Assembly (NCBI GenBank): GCA_021324855.1 | Contig: JAJPIG010000020.1 | Coordinates: 62,001-126,000 of the forward strand | Source of the DNA: Pseudomonadota bacterium | Lineage (GTDB): Bacteria; Desulfobacterota; Binatia; Binatales; Binataceae | DNA: 64,000 bases | Direction: 5' to 3' | Part shown: positions 44,647 to 53,904 of the stretch, one piece after another | Layout: each line of letters opens with the position of its first letter | Numbering within the stretch: the first letter of the stretch is position 1 | Notes under the pieces: generated by a model | Databases searched by the model: none | What the model was told of the DNA's origin: nothing | What the model saw: only the letters and a program-made list of their open reading frames with translations | Made by a program: the position numbers and the translations under genes

Positions 44647-45783
44647 TCACAAGGCCTCGATCACCGTTGCGATTCCCTGACCAACGCCGATGCACAAGCT
44701 GACGATGCCGAGGCGTGCGCGGCGCCGGCGCATCTCGTGGAGCAGCGTGACGGTCAGGCGCGCGCCGGAGCATCCCAGCGGATGACCAAGTGCGACTGCG
44801 CCCCCGTTCACGTTGAGTTTCTCTTCATCGATTTTGAGGGCGGTGTTGCAGGCCAGCACCTGGGCGGCGAAGGCCTCATTGATTTCGACCAAGTCGATGT
44901 CGCCGAGGCGAAGTGCGGCGCGGTCCAGCGCCTTGCCGATCGCGGGCACCGGCCCCCATCCCATGATCTCCGGCGGCACGCCCGCGACTGCCATCGCGCG
45001 GATTCGCGCCATCGGCGCCACTCCGAGCGATCGCGCGCGCTCGGCGCTCATCAGGATGAGCGCGGCAGCGCCATCGCTCACTTGGGACGAATTCCCGGCC
45101 GTGACCTGTCCATCGGGGCGGAAACTCGGCTTCAACGTGGCGAGCTTTTCAAGCGAAGTGTCAGCGCGAGGTCCCTGGTCGATATCGAGTAAGTTACCGT
45201 CGATATCCACCCGGGCAATTTCATCCTTGAACCGCTCGCGCGCGGCGATCGCTCGCTGATGCGACCGCAGCGCGTACGCGTCGGATTGCGCGCGCGTGAT
45301 TCCATGCATTGCCGCGAGCCGCTCAGCCGTGAGTCCCATCGAAGCCCACTCAGGCGGGAACATATCGAAGAGCCGCGAATTCGGATTCATACCGGAGCCC
45401 ATCGGGACGTGCGTCATGTGCTCGACACCGCCCGCGATCGCGATCTCACCCGCGCCGCTCATAATCGATTGAGCCGCGACGTTGATCGCCTGCAGCCCCG
45501 AGCCGCACTGCCGATCGACGGTAGTGCCGGCGACTTCGACCGGGAACCCGGCAAGGAGCGCGATCATCCGCGCGATGTTAAGGCTCTGCTCGCCTGACTG
45601 ATTCGCGCATCCAAAGATCACGTCCTCAATTTCGCCCGGCGCGATCCTGGGATTGCGCCGCATCAGCTCGCGCACGCAGATGACCGCAAGGTCGTCCGCG
45701 CGGATCGATTTTAAGTAGCTGCGATCGGCGCCCGCCCGCGCGATAGGCGTGCGCAGCCCGTCGATGATCACTACTTCGCGCAT
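44647..45783 (-). CDS. thiolase / acetyl-CoA acetyltransferase
   Basis: 378 residues. Nucleophile Cys93 in DRQCGSGLQAI, GHPLGCSGAR with the second cysteine, and NEAFAAQVLACN. Start ATG 45783 gives REVVIIDGLRTPIARAG, the normal thiolase N-terminus; a 26-residue upstream extension is rejected. Seven bases after the CoA-transferase gene. Beta-oxidation or acetoacetyl-CoA metabolism; direction unknown. Confidence 0.92.
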   Translation of the reverse strand: MREVVIIDGLRTPIARAGADRSYLKSIRADDLAVICVRELMRRNPRIAPGEIEDVIFGCANQSGEQSLNIARMIALLAGFPVEVAGTTVDRQCGSGLQAINVAAQSIMSGAGEIAIAGGVEHMTHVPMGSGMNPNSRLFDMFPPEWASMGLTAERLAAMHGITRAQSDAYALRSHQRAIAARERFKDEIARVDIDGNLLDIDQGPRADTSLEKLATLKPSFRPDGQVTAGNSSQVSDGAAALILMSAERARSLGVAPMARIRAMAVAGVPPEIMGWGPVPAIGKALDRAALRLGDIDLVEINEAFAAQVLACNTALKIDEEKLNVNGGAVALGHPLGCSGARLTVTLLHEMRRRRARLGIVSLCIGVGQGIATVIEAL

Positions 45784-45790
45784 CGAGCTT

Positions 45791-46975
45791 TCAGCGCTTC
45801 GCGGCTGTTGCGCGCTCTTCGGATGCGCCGAATTCCGCTCGAATCGCATCGCCGTTGCCATCGAGCGCTGGTGCGGCAGGCCGCGTGGCGGGATCGTCGA
45901 AGCCGCCGATCTTGATCGGATTGCCGAGAATTCGCATCCCGTCTGACTCCACCATCATATTGCGCGCCGCGATCTGCGGCATCGCGACCGCTTCCGGGAT
46001 GCTCTGGATGCGGGCGCAGGGTACACCGGCCACGGTCAGAACCTCAACCCAATGGCGCGCAGGTTTGGTCCTGAGCGTCGCTTCGAGCTCGGCGCGCAGC
46101 GCTTCATGATTTTCATGGCGATTACGGTTGTGCGCGAAGCGCTCGTCGCGCGCGAGATCGCCGCGGCCGATCGCCTCGCTGAGCCGCGCGAAAACTTCGT
46201 TGCCGCCGGCGCAGATTACGAACAGCTCGTCGGCGGCTTGATAAGTATCAAACGGCGCGATCGACGGATGGCCGTTCCCCAAGCGTCCGAGTGCGCGGCC
46301 ATGCGCGACATACTCCATGACGCCATGCAGCAGATAGCTGAGCATCGCGTCGAGCATCGCAACATCGACGCGCGCGCCGCGGCCGGTTGTCTCGCGTGCA
46401 TAGAGCGCGCTCGCGATGCCGCCGAAGAGATAGACACCCGCGGTCAAATCGGCGACCGAAGTGCCGACGCGTGTCGGTGGGCCGTCGGGATAGCCCGTGA
46501 TGCTCATTATCCCGCTAAGCGCCTGCACTACGGTGTCGTAGGCGGGCGTGCGGCTCATCGGACCGGTCTGGCCGAAGCCCGAACCCGACGCATAAATCAA
46601 TCGCGGGTTGATTTTCGACAGCGCCTCCCACGAAAGGCCGAGCTTCTCCATCGTGCCGGGGCGGAAGTTTTCGACCAGTACATCGGCGCGCTCGACCATG
46701 CGAAGGAACAGCGCGCGGTCGCGATCATTTTTAAGATCAAGCGCGATACTTTCCTTGCCGCGATTGACAAAGCCGAAGTAGACAGACTTGCCGTCTTTGA
46801 ACGGACCATAGGCGCGCGAGTCGTCGCCGCTGCCGGGCTGCTCGACCTTGATTACGCGCGCGCCGAGGTCGGCCATTAGCATCGTCGAGAAAGGTCCCGC
46901 CAGCACGCGCGTGAGATCGATCACAAGTACGCCGGAAAATGGTCCGCGCGCGCGTTGTCCATTCGATGAGTTCAT
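45791..46975 (-). CDS. CaiB/BaiF family CoA-transferase
   Basis: 394 residues (family III). Starts FSGVLVIDLTRVLAGPFST, ADLGARVIKVEQPGSGDDSR, and has the probable catalytic Asp176 in VADLTAG. Moves CoA between acids and acyl-CoAs. Paired with the thiolase downstream, suggesting degradation of a carboxylic acid. ATG 46975 chosen over 47005 for normal length. Confidence 0.9.
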   Translation of the reverse strand: MNSSNGQRARGPFSGVLVIDLTRVLAGPFSTMLMADLGARVIKVEQPGSGDDSRAYGPFKDGKSVYFGFVNRGKESIALDLKNDRDRALFLRMVERADVLVENFRPGTMEKLGLSWEALSKINPRLIYASGSGFGQTGPMSRTPAYDTVVQALSGIMSITGYPDGPPTRVGTSVADLTAGVYLFGGIASALYARETTGRGARVDVAMLDAMLSYLLHGVMEYVAHGRALGRLGNGHPSIAPFDTYQAADELFVICAGGNEVFARLSEAIGRGDLARDERFAHNRNRHENHEALRAELEATLRTKPARHWVEVLTVAGVPCARIQSIPEAVAMPQIAARNMMVESDGMRILGNPIKIGGFDDPATRPAAPALDGNGDAIRAEFGASEERATAAKR

Positions 46976-47049
46976 GTCCTGCTCCGCGGCCGCATCGAGC
47001 GGCATCCGGCACGAATCGTAACAAAGCTGCCGGCCGCTTGTCAGGCTGG

Positions 47050-48234
47050 CTAGCGGGACTGACGCTGTGCCTGCGCGCGCATCGCTTCGGCCGGCGTCAT
47101 GATGAGCCGCGGCTCCTCGCGTTCCTTCTCCTGCTGCGCGGCAATCAGCGCCCCGAGCATCGTGCGAATCAGGTTCTGAAAGAACGGGATGCGCTTGATG
47201 TCGGCGCCATCGCGAATTTTCGCCGCCGCGGCTGCTGCATAGCCGCCCGTCCGTCGTCGCCCGGTATGCGCGAGGTAGTACGCTATATCCTCGAGCCGCC
47301 GGCGCGCGCGAAACGCCGCCGCGCCGCCGAGCAGTCCATCGATCGCCTTCTCGATCACACTCGCGATCCGATCCTCGCGCTGCATCGGATTCAGCACGAT
47401 CACGCTCTGCTGCACTTCGGCGATCTCATCGACGTAGGGTTTGATCTCGGCGGCGGGGAATCGCCAGGCAAGCACCTCAGGCTCTTTTAACAGTTCGAGG
47501 CCGGGTTCGCCGGCCGCCTCGACGGCGAGCTCTCTATAGATGGGATGGACAAAATCGTCGCCGGGCGGAGGCGCGGGGATAAGCTCGGTTCGCCACGCGA
47601 AAAAGTTGCCGACCGGACCGCGCCGGTTCTCGGGCGTCGCGCGGTACGCCTCGCACAGGATGAGATCGCAGAGCCGCCAGTCGGCCTCGATCATTTTGAC
47701 GCCGGCGCGTTCCTCGACGCGCAGCCGGTCAGCGCGCAATTCGCGGCGGCTGACCGGGCCGAAATTGCAGCCGATCAACCCTTCTTCTTCGGACGAAAAG
47801 CCCCACAGCAGATTGAGCCCGCCGCGTGCCTTGGGCTTCATCAGCCAGATAAGCCGCACGCCGGTGACGTCGATCGGCGAGAGCATCCCTTCGATATCGG
47901 TCGCGATAGCGGCGGTCGGCGCGGGCGAAGTTTGCCGCGGATGCGGCTCGGCATCGGGCGCGGGCACGATGCCGCTCTGGCGCAGGCGAAACAACGACCG
48001 GCGAATCTCGCGGCGCAACGCGCCGCTTGCGTCGGCTTCCATCGTTGCCAGCATATTCGCCGCGCCCGGGGAGCGGACGCCGCCGAGCGCGCGCGCGATC
48101 GCGGCGTCGGTCACCTCGGGAGTCCCGCGCAGAGCGACCAGCATGCGCAAGGCGTCTTCGGGGTCGGCGGCAGGATTGAAGCCCGCTTTCCGCAGGTTCA
48201 GATCGTCATTGGAGAGGTCTTTGAGCTGGGCCAT
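47050..48234 (-). CDS. hypothetical protein, unrecognised
   Basis: 394 residues, no signal peptide or membrane segment. N-terminal third looks helical and HEAT-like; middle has a beta-rich part (VTGVRLIWLMKPKARGGLNL) and paired Cys residues (WRLCDLILCEAYR). Ends in a charged helical tail. Coding bias is strong, so real. Sits alone between the CoA-transferase and Nudix genes; function cannot be inferred. Confidence 0.75.
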   Translation of the reverse strand: MAQLKDLSNDDLNLRKAGFNPAADPEDALRMLVALRGTPEVTDAAIARALGGVRSPGAANMLATMEADASGALRREIRRSLFRLRQSGIVPAPDAEPHPRQTSPAPTAAIATDIEGMLSPIDVTGVRLIWLMKPKARGGLNLLWGFSSEEEGLIGCNFGPVSRRELRADRLRVEERAGVKMIEADWRLCDLILCEAYRATPENRRGPVGNFFAWRTELIPAPPPGDDFVHPIYRELAVEAAGEPGLELLKEPEVLAWRFPAAEIKPYVDEIAEVQQSVIVLNPMQREDRIASVIEKAIDGLLGGAAAFRARRRLEDIAYYLAHTGRRRTGGYAAAAAAKIRDGADIKRIPFFQNLIRTMLGALIAAQQEKEREEPRLIMTPAEAMRAQAQRQSR

Positions 48235-48298
48235 CGAGATTAACGGGTTTTGGAACGCTATGAGCCGCCTCGCGCCGGTGTCAGGGCGACCGAATTTT

Positions 48299-48883
48299 TC
48301 ACGCCATGATTTCGAGCAGGCTCAAAGTGATGCGGTAAGTGAGTCCCCAGATTGGCCGGTTCTCGTAGATTATCGCCGGGAATCGCCATTCGAGACCGTC
48401 GCGACGGAAAATATAAGTGCGCCGATAACGAACGTCGCGCAACACCGCGATCGGAACGCTGAAAATCTCCGCCACCTCGTGCGGATTGGCGCGCAATGCG
48501 AGCGGCCACGGGATCAATCCCGCGAACGACGCGACGAGGATGCCGGTGGTGGCCGTGCGCATCCGGGGGAACGCGCCCAGCACCTCGACCGCATCGGGCT
48601 CGATGCCGACCTCTTCGTATGCCTCGCGCAGCGCCGCAGCCATCGGGCTGTGATCTTCGGGATCAACGCGACCGCCCGGAAACGCGACCTGTCCGCGGTG
48701 GCTCACCTGGTCGGAACGCAGGATGTAGAGCAAGTGCAGATCACCCGAGCGTTCGAAAATCGGCACCAGCACTGCGGCCAGCCGTTCGCCGTCCGGGCGG
48801 GTCGTGACCGCCGGATCGAGCAGGCCAGTGCGGAGTTGTTGCAGGCCGCGATCAAGACCGCCTTTGAAGTCGCCCTGGCTCAC
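48299..48883 (-). CDS. Nudix hydrolase, CoA pyrophosphatase type
   Basis: About 194 residues. The Nudix box runs GGRVDPEDHSPMAAALREAY then EEVGI, complete (GX5EX7REUXEEXGU). HRGQVAFPGG preceding it is the NudL/CoA-pyrophosphatase signature. Cleaves CoA to phosphopantetheine and 3',5'-ADP. Start GTG 48883 preferred to a 49006 extension that overlaps thiI divergently. Confidence 0.85.
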   Translation of the reverse strand: MSQGDFKGGLDRGLQQLRTGLLDPAVTTRPDGERLAAVLVPIFERSGDLHLLYILRSDQVSHRGQVAFPGGRVDPEDHSPMAAALREAYEEVGIEPDAVEVLGAFPRMRTATTGILVASFAGLIPWPLALRANPHEVAEIFSVPIAVLRDVRYRRTYIFRRDGLEWRFPAIIYENRPIWGLTYRITLSLLEIMA

Positions 48884-48972
48884 GTCTCTCCTTTCCGAAT
48901 CATCATCCAGCCCCGCAGCACGCGCAAGGACAATACTGGCATTGCAGCGGCGGCGAAAGCTACGCTGAGCGC

Positions 48973-50196
48973 ATGCCGCTGATCGAGCCGTTAACGACCC
49001 CCGCATCGCCCCGGCGCTATCTCATCGGGCGCTACCATGAAATTGCGCTCAAGGGGCGCAACCAGTGGCGCTTCATCGAGCAATTGAAGCGCAACCTGCG
49101 CGACGCCTTTGCGGGCATCGAGCTCGGCGCGATGCGCAGCGAGGGGCCGCGCCTGATGGTCGAACTCATCGGCGAGGAGCCTGAAGAGCTTATCGTGGAG
49201 CGCGCAGCGCTGGTCTTCGGCCTGCAGAACTTCTCGATTAGCCGGACGACGCCGCTCGATATCGAAGCGCTCAAACGCGAGGCGGTGTCACAAGCCCGGC
49301 ACTATCCGGGCCGTACGTTCGCGGTCCGCACACGACGCGCTGAAAAACGCTTTGCGCTCAACTCGATGGAGATCGATCGGAGCGTCGGCGCGGCGGTCGC
49401 CGGCGAACTCGGCTTGAAGGTCGATCTGGAAAATCCGGACTTCACGATCGCGATCGAAATCATGCCCGCTGCCGCCTACGTCGCAGTCGGCAAGCATCCC
49501 GGCGCCGGTGGTCTGCCGGTCGGGATCGCAGGGCGCGGTCTCGCGCTGCTTTCCGGCGGGATCGATTCGCCGGTCGCGGCCTGGCGCATGATGCGCCGCG
49601 GGCTGCGGCTCGATTTCGTCCATTTTCACAGCTATCCGCTGGTCTCGGCGGCGAGCCGGGAGAAGGCCGCCGATTTGGCGGCCCATTTGACGCGCTTCGA
49701 AGGCCATTCCATTCTGATGCTGGCGCCGTTCGCCGAGGTGCAGCGCGAAATTGTCGCGCGTGCGCTGCGGCCGCTCCGGGTCGTACTCTACCGACGCTTC
49801 ATGATGCGCATCGCAACCGCGCTCGCGCTTCGCGCCGGCGCATCCGCACTGGTGACCGGCGAGAGCCTCGGCCAGGTCGCATCGCAGACCCTCGCCAATA
49901 TGACCGTCATCGAAAACGCGGCCGGGATGCCAATCCTCCGGCCGCTGGTTGGGATGGACAAGAACGAAATCGTCGAGCAGGCGCGCATGCTCGGCACCTT
50001 CGAGACCTCGATTCTTCCCGATCAGGATTGTTGCTCGCTGTTCGTACCCGCGCATCCCGAGACCCGTGCTACTATCGCCGAGGTCGAGCGCGCCGAGAGT
50101 TGTTTCGATATCGATCGGATGGTCACGATGGCGGTCGATGCGACGGAGAAGCAGCGCTTCGAGTTCCCGCATCGGCGCGCCGAACAGGCGGCGTAA
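48973..50196 (+). CDS. thiI: tRNA 4-thiouridine synthase ThiI (no rhodanese domain)
   Basis: 407 residues: N-terminal ferredoxin-like and THUMP domains (YHEIALKGRNQWRFIEQLKR), then an ATP-pyrophosphatase domain with PP-loop SGGIDSP at 194-200. Ends after the AANH domain, lacking the C-terminal rhodanese of E. coli ThiI; the next gene supplies a free rhodanese. Adds sulfur to tRNA U8 and can feed thiazole synthesis. Confidence 0.93.
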   Translation: MPLIEPLTTPASPRRYLIGRYHEIALKGRNQWRFIEQLKRNLRDAFAGIELGAMRSEGPRLMVELIGEEPEELIVERAALVFGLQNFSISRTTPLDIEALKREAVSQARHYPGRTFAVRTRRAEKRFALNSMEIDRSVGAAVAGELGLKVDLENPDFTIAIEIMPAAAYVAVGKHPGAGGLPVGIAGRGLALLSGGIDSPVAAWRMMRRGLRLDFVHFHSYPLVSAASREKAADLAAHLTRFEGHSILMLAPFAEVQREIVARALRPLRVVLYRRFMMRIATALALRAGASALVTGESLGQVASQTLANMTVIENAAGMPILRPLVGMDKNEIVEQARMLGTFETSILPDQDCCSLFVPAHPETRATIAEVERAESCFDIDRMVTMAVDATEKQRFEFPHRRAEQAA

Positions 50197-50265
50197 CAAT
50201 TTGATTCCCCTGCGCACGCCGCAAACGGTATAGTTATCGACAACATTCGTTGGGACGGTCACAGC

Positions 50266-51303
50266 ATGATCGCGACTGAACTCAATCACGCGAAGTGCAA
50301 GAGCTATCTGTTGACGTCGGAGTCCGACGGCAAGGCCGTGATGATCGATCCCGTGCGCGAGCGCATCGATCGTTATCTCGCAGTGCTCGCTTATCATCAG
50401 CGGCGGCTCGAACTGATCATCGACACGCACACCCACGCCGACCATCGTAGCGGCGCGTTCGAGCTCGCTGAGCTGACCGGTGCGCCGGTCGCGATGCATC
50501 GGCAGGCCCCGGCGCCGCACGTTGCCGTGCATCTGCAGGACGGGCAATGGCTCGCGATCGGCGACATTCGGCTTCAGGTCCTGCATACTCCCGGCCATAC
50601 GCCGGACTCGATCAGTCTCTACACCGGCGATCGCGTTTTCACCGGCGACGTGTTGCTGATTCATGGCACCGGGCGCGCGGATTTCGCCGGCGGCGATCCT
50701 GGCGCGCAATACGACGCGATTACGCGCAAGCTCTTCGCGCTGCCGGACGCGACCCTAGTCTTTCCGGCGCACGACTACCGAGGCCATACTCATTCGACCA
50801 TCGGCGAAGAGAAGCATGGCAACCCGCGAATCGCGAACCGTTCGCGCGACGAGTATATCGAGCTCATGAACCATCTCGGCCTGCCGCTCCCGGACAGCAT
50901 CCAGGAATCGCTGCAGCCGAATCAGTCGGCGCTCGATGCCGACAGCATGAAATTCCCGACCTACGCACAGTTAAGCCAGGTGCGGCAGGTCTCTGCGACC
51001 GAGGTGTTCGCGCGGCTCGCCGCGCCCGAGCCGCCGCTGCTGCTCGACGTGCGCGAACCGGAAGAATACAGGGGCGAACTTGGACACATCCCGGGCAGCA
51101 AACTCATTCCGCTGCGCGAGTTGTCCGAGCGCACCGACGAGATCGCCGACTACAAGAATCGCGACATCATCGTAATCTGCCGCGCCGGCGCACGCAGCAC
51201 GACTGCCGCCGCACTGCTGACCGCGCTGGGTTTCGAACGCGTCGGCAATCTGAAGGGTGGGATGCTCGACTGGAACGACGCGCAATTGCCGGTCGATCGC
51301 TAG
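50266..51303 (+). CDS. metallo-beta-lactamase/rhodanese fusion, persulfide dioxygenase-like
   Basis: 345 residues. MBL part (1-240) with THTHADH (His55, His57, Asp59, His60), HTPGHTPDS and GTGRADFAGGD, as in ETHE1-type persulfide dioxygenases. C-terminal rhodanese has active Cys305 in VICRAGARST. Oxidises sulfane sulfur in glutathione persulfide to sulfite. Directly follows thiI, so may also carry persulfide for it. Confidence 0.9.
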   Translation: MIATELNHAKCKSYLLTSESDGKAVMIDPVRERIDRYLAVLAYHQRRLELIIDTHTHADHRSGAFELAELTGAPVAMHRQAPAPHVAVHLQDGQWLAIGDIRLQVLHTPGHTPDSISLYTGDRVFTGDVLLIHGTGRADFAGGDPGAQYDAITRKLFALPDATLVFPAHDYRGHTHSTIGEEKHGNPRIANRSRDEYIELMNHLGLPLPDSIQESLQPNQSALDADSMKFPTYAQLSQVRQVSATEVFARLAAPEPPLLLDVREPEEYRGELGHIPGSKLIPLRELSERTDEIADYKNRDIIVICRAGARSTTAAALLTALGFERVGNLKGGMLDWNDAQLPVDR

Positions 51304-51322
51304 CTGCAGGGAAAATGCTCGA

Positions 51323-52474
51323 ATGAGTCGGAGGTGGCGCGGGGCTGTGCGCGGTGCAAGGTTGTGCCGCGCGTCGATACTGGTGACGGCGATGTTGTTC
51401 GCCGGATGTACGTGGCAGTCGCCGCGCACCGTCGCGCAGAACTACCTGACCGCGCTCGAACAGCGTCAATACGAGCAATGCTATCTGATGCTGACCGAGG
51501 TCGATCGTGAGGCGTATCCACGCGAGCGGTTTCTGACCGCCGTACCGCTCACTCAGGATGTCACGCGACGATGGTTTTGGCCGGTGCTCAAGGCGACGGA
51601 CTTTGATCTCGGGGAGCCGCAGGGACAGGGTCTGCGCAGAATCGTTCCGGTCAAGGTGAAGGCGCCGGACCTTGCCCGACTCGAGCGAACGATCAATGCG
51701 ATGATCGGACTGGACGCCGATCCGGTGCCGGCGGCGCGTCACGCGCTCTCGAGCGGCGATTTCCCCGCGCTTTCCTATCTCGACGACATCGTGCTGGTTA
51801 AGGAGCATCATCGATGGCGCGTGCGGGCCGACTTCCCGGCGCGGGAACGCGCCGCCGATCTGCGTCGTCATGCCCTCGACAGCTACTACGGCGGATCGTA
51901 TGCGCAGGCGGTTGGCTATTACCGGGACGCAATTACGGCGCTCGATCGATCTGAAGCCACGGGCGGATGGGGCCTCAAGTATCTCTACGGCCGCGAACTC
52001 CACGAGATCGAGACCATCGTGGCGCAGCGCGCGGTCGCGCTCGCATACGACGACAAGCTCAAGCTGAGCGACATTGGGATGCGGATGTCGGCGGCGGGCC
52101 GCCCGGCGATCTTTGGCAAGATCGCGAATAACGGTGATCGCCCGGTCGATTCCGTGCGGATGAACGTTACCTTTTATCAAGGCCACGGCGCCGACCGGCG
52201 CGATGTTTTTGTGGAACAGCACGTGCCGATCGCGACCCCGCTTCAGTTTTCCGATTTTTCCTTACGCGCGCTCCCCCTGATGCCGGGGGAAACTCGCAAT
52301 TTCGGCTTTGAGTTGAAAGCGCCCATCGACACTCAACGCAGCGCCGATCCCTACGTCACGGTCAGCGATGTCGTCCTGACCCAGCCCGACCTGATGCCGT
52401 CGACGGAGTCCGGAGCCCGCACGAAAGGCGCAAGCCCCACCGCGCGGGCGACCGCCGGCGACAACGAGGACTAG
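51323..52474 (+). CDS. lipoprotein of unknown function
   Basis: 383 residues with a lipobox (AMLFAGC, lipid Cys29). Two copies of a small beta-rich domain follow, then a C-terminal region near 250-350 that reads like a fibronectin/DUF2393-type fold (FGKIANNGDRPVDSVRMNV). No catalytic motif. ATG 51323 is 19 bases past the MBL gene; precedes a glycosyltransferase. Confidence 0.8.
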   Translation: MSRRWRGAVRGARLCRASILVTAMLFAGCTWQSPRTVAQNYLTALEQRQYEQCYLMLTEVDREAYPRERFLTAVPLTQDVTRRWFWPVLKATDFDLGEPQGQGLRRIVPVKVKAPDLARLERTINAMIGLDADPVPAARHALSSGDFPALSYLDDIVLVKEHHRWRVRADFPARERAADLRRHALDSYYGGSYAQAVGYYRDAITALDRSEATGGWGLKYLYGRELHEIETIVAQRAVALAYDDKLKLSDIGMRMSAAGRPAIFGKIANNGDRPVDSVRMNVTFYQGHGADRRDVFVEQHVPIATPLQFSDFSLRALPLMPGETRNFGFELKAPIDTQRSADPYVTVSDVVLTQPDLMPSTESGARTKGASPTARATAGDNED

Positions 52475-52489
52475 GCCGGGGGCTGAGCT

Positions 52490-53413
52490 TTGGCCGCGAG
52501 ATTCATAACCATTGCGATCCCGACGCACAATCGCGCCGCGGTCCTGAGCCAGACGCTCGCAAGCCTCGCTCCACTCGCGATTCCGGACGGTGCTCGCATG
52601 GAATGCATCGTGATCGACAACGCCTCGGTCGACGCGACCGTTTCAGTGGTACGGAGCGCAGCGCAGTCACTCAGGTTTCCGCTCCGGCGTGTGCTGGAGG
52701 AGCGGGTCGGATCGAGCTTCGCGCGCAATCGCGCCGTCGATGAAGCGCGCGGCGAGGTGCTCTGTTTCATCGATGACGATGTGATCGTTGAGCCGGATTG
52801 GCTGGTCGAACTCGTCGGCGAGCTCGAACGGCGGCGTCTCGATGTCGCCTGCGGAATGGTCCTGCCCCGGTTTCTCGCGCCCTGTCCGAGCTGGCTCGGA
52901 TCGCGACTATATGTGAAGCTTGCGGTTCATGACGCCGGTGCGCTCGAGCAGATGTCGCCGGCGGAGCGCGAGCGGCTGCACAACTACTTCAGCGCCAACG
53001 TTGCATTTCAGCGCAATACTTTCGAACTTTTCGGACGCTTCCGCGAGGATCTGGGCGTGGTTGGCGGGAATCCGATGTCTGGTGAGGACACGGAGCTCTT
53101 CGCGCGCATCATGGCGCGCGGTGGCAGCGTCGGATTCGCGGCCCGCGCCCGCGTACATCATCTGATCGGACCCGAGCGCCTCACGCGCCGTTATCTCCTG
53201 CGCAAAAGCTTCGCGTTCGGAATCGGCAGCGCGTTTGCGGGCGGTAGGACGCATAATCGAATAGAAAAATTAATTCGCAATGGCGGCCGGATGATCGGCG
53301 CGTTGGCGCGTGGCGATCGCGAGGCGGCTGTCTATCATCAGCTCGAGATTTGGAATTTCTTCGGCTTTTGCCGCGGCAGGATGATCCAATGGCGCGCTAA
53401 TTCGTTTCCGTAA
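52490..53413 (+). CDS. family 2 glycosyltransferase
   Basis: 307 residues. ITIAIPTHNRAAVLSQTL, VIDNASVDATV, CFIDDDVIVEP (acidic metal-binding stretch) and GGNPMSGEDTELFARI. Membrane-associated, soluble catalytic domain. Starts TTG 52490. Product may be an exopolysaccharide or lipid glycan; lipoprotein gene precedes it. Confidence 0.87.
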   Translation: MAARFITIAIPTHNRAAVLSQTLASLAPLAIPDGARMECIVIDNASVDATVSVVRSAAQSLRFPLRRVLEERVGSSFARNRAVDEARGEVLCFIDDDVIVEPDWLVELVGELERRRLDVACGMVLPRFLAPCPSWLGSRLYVKLAVHDAGALEQMSPAERERLHNYFSANVAFQRNTFELFGRFREDLGVVGGNPMSGEDTELFARIMARGGSVGFAARARVHHLIGPERLTRRYLLRKSFAFGIGSAFAGGRTHNRIEKLIRNGGRMIGALARGDREAAVYHQLEIWNFFGFCRGRMIQWRANSFP

Positions 53414-53427
53414 CCGAAGAGGGTGGA

Positions 53428-53904
53428 ATGAAACAGTCGACATCGATGGTCGTGGCCGTAGTCGCAATCGCTTTCATGATCTTCGCGATAGCGGGAAATC
53501 TACATGCGCAGCCCGCGGCGGTCCCATCCGCCGCGAATTCGGGAGCGCAGCAGAATCCGTCGGCGGCCAAGCCCCAGGCGCAAGTCAGTCCCGGCCTGCC
53601 GCCCAGCTTTTCGGACATAATGGCGAATCGAAATCGCCGGATGCAGGAGCTTATCCGCGAGGGGCACGCGCCGCGCATGATGATGGGCTCCGGTATGCCG
53701 ATGGGGCCCGGAATGATGGGCATGACCATGAGCTCGGGGATGGGAATGGGAATGAATCTGAACGGATGCATGAGTCCGGCGCTGATGCCCTCCGATCCAA
53801 AGACTCACCTGCAATGGATGGAGCTGTGCGGCAAGACCATGCAGATGTGGGGCGCTTGGATGGAGAAGCGAGCCAGGGAACTTGAATCGCAATCGAATGA
53901 TTAG
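53428..53904 (+). CDS. secreted Met/Gly-rich small protein
   Basis: 158 residues: signal peptide (AIAFMIFAIAGNLHAQ), a Pro/Ala-rich stretch, then PRMMMGSGMPMGPGMMGMTM and more Met-Gly repeats, with two Cys (NGCMSP, MELCGK). Met-rich clusters often bind Cu(I). Follows the glycosyltransferase by 14 bases. Metal binding is inference from composition. Confidence 0.75.
   Translation: MKQSTSMVVAVVAIAFMIFAIAGNLHAQPAAVPSAANSGAQQNPSAAKPQAQVSPGLPPSFSDIMANRNRRMQELIREGHAPRMMMGSGMPMGPGMMGMTMSSGMGMGMNLNGCMSPALMPSDPKTHLQWMELCGKTMQMWGAWMEKRARELESQSND

Noticed and set aside
49288-50709. 473-aa minus-strand frame
   Set aside because: Antisense to thiI and the MBL gene, low complexity, no motif.
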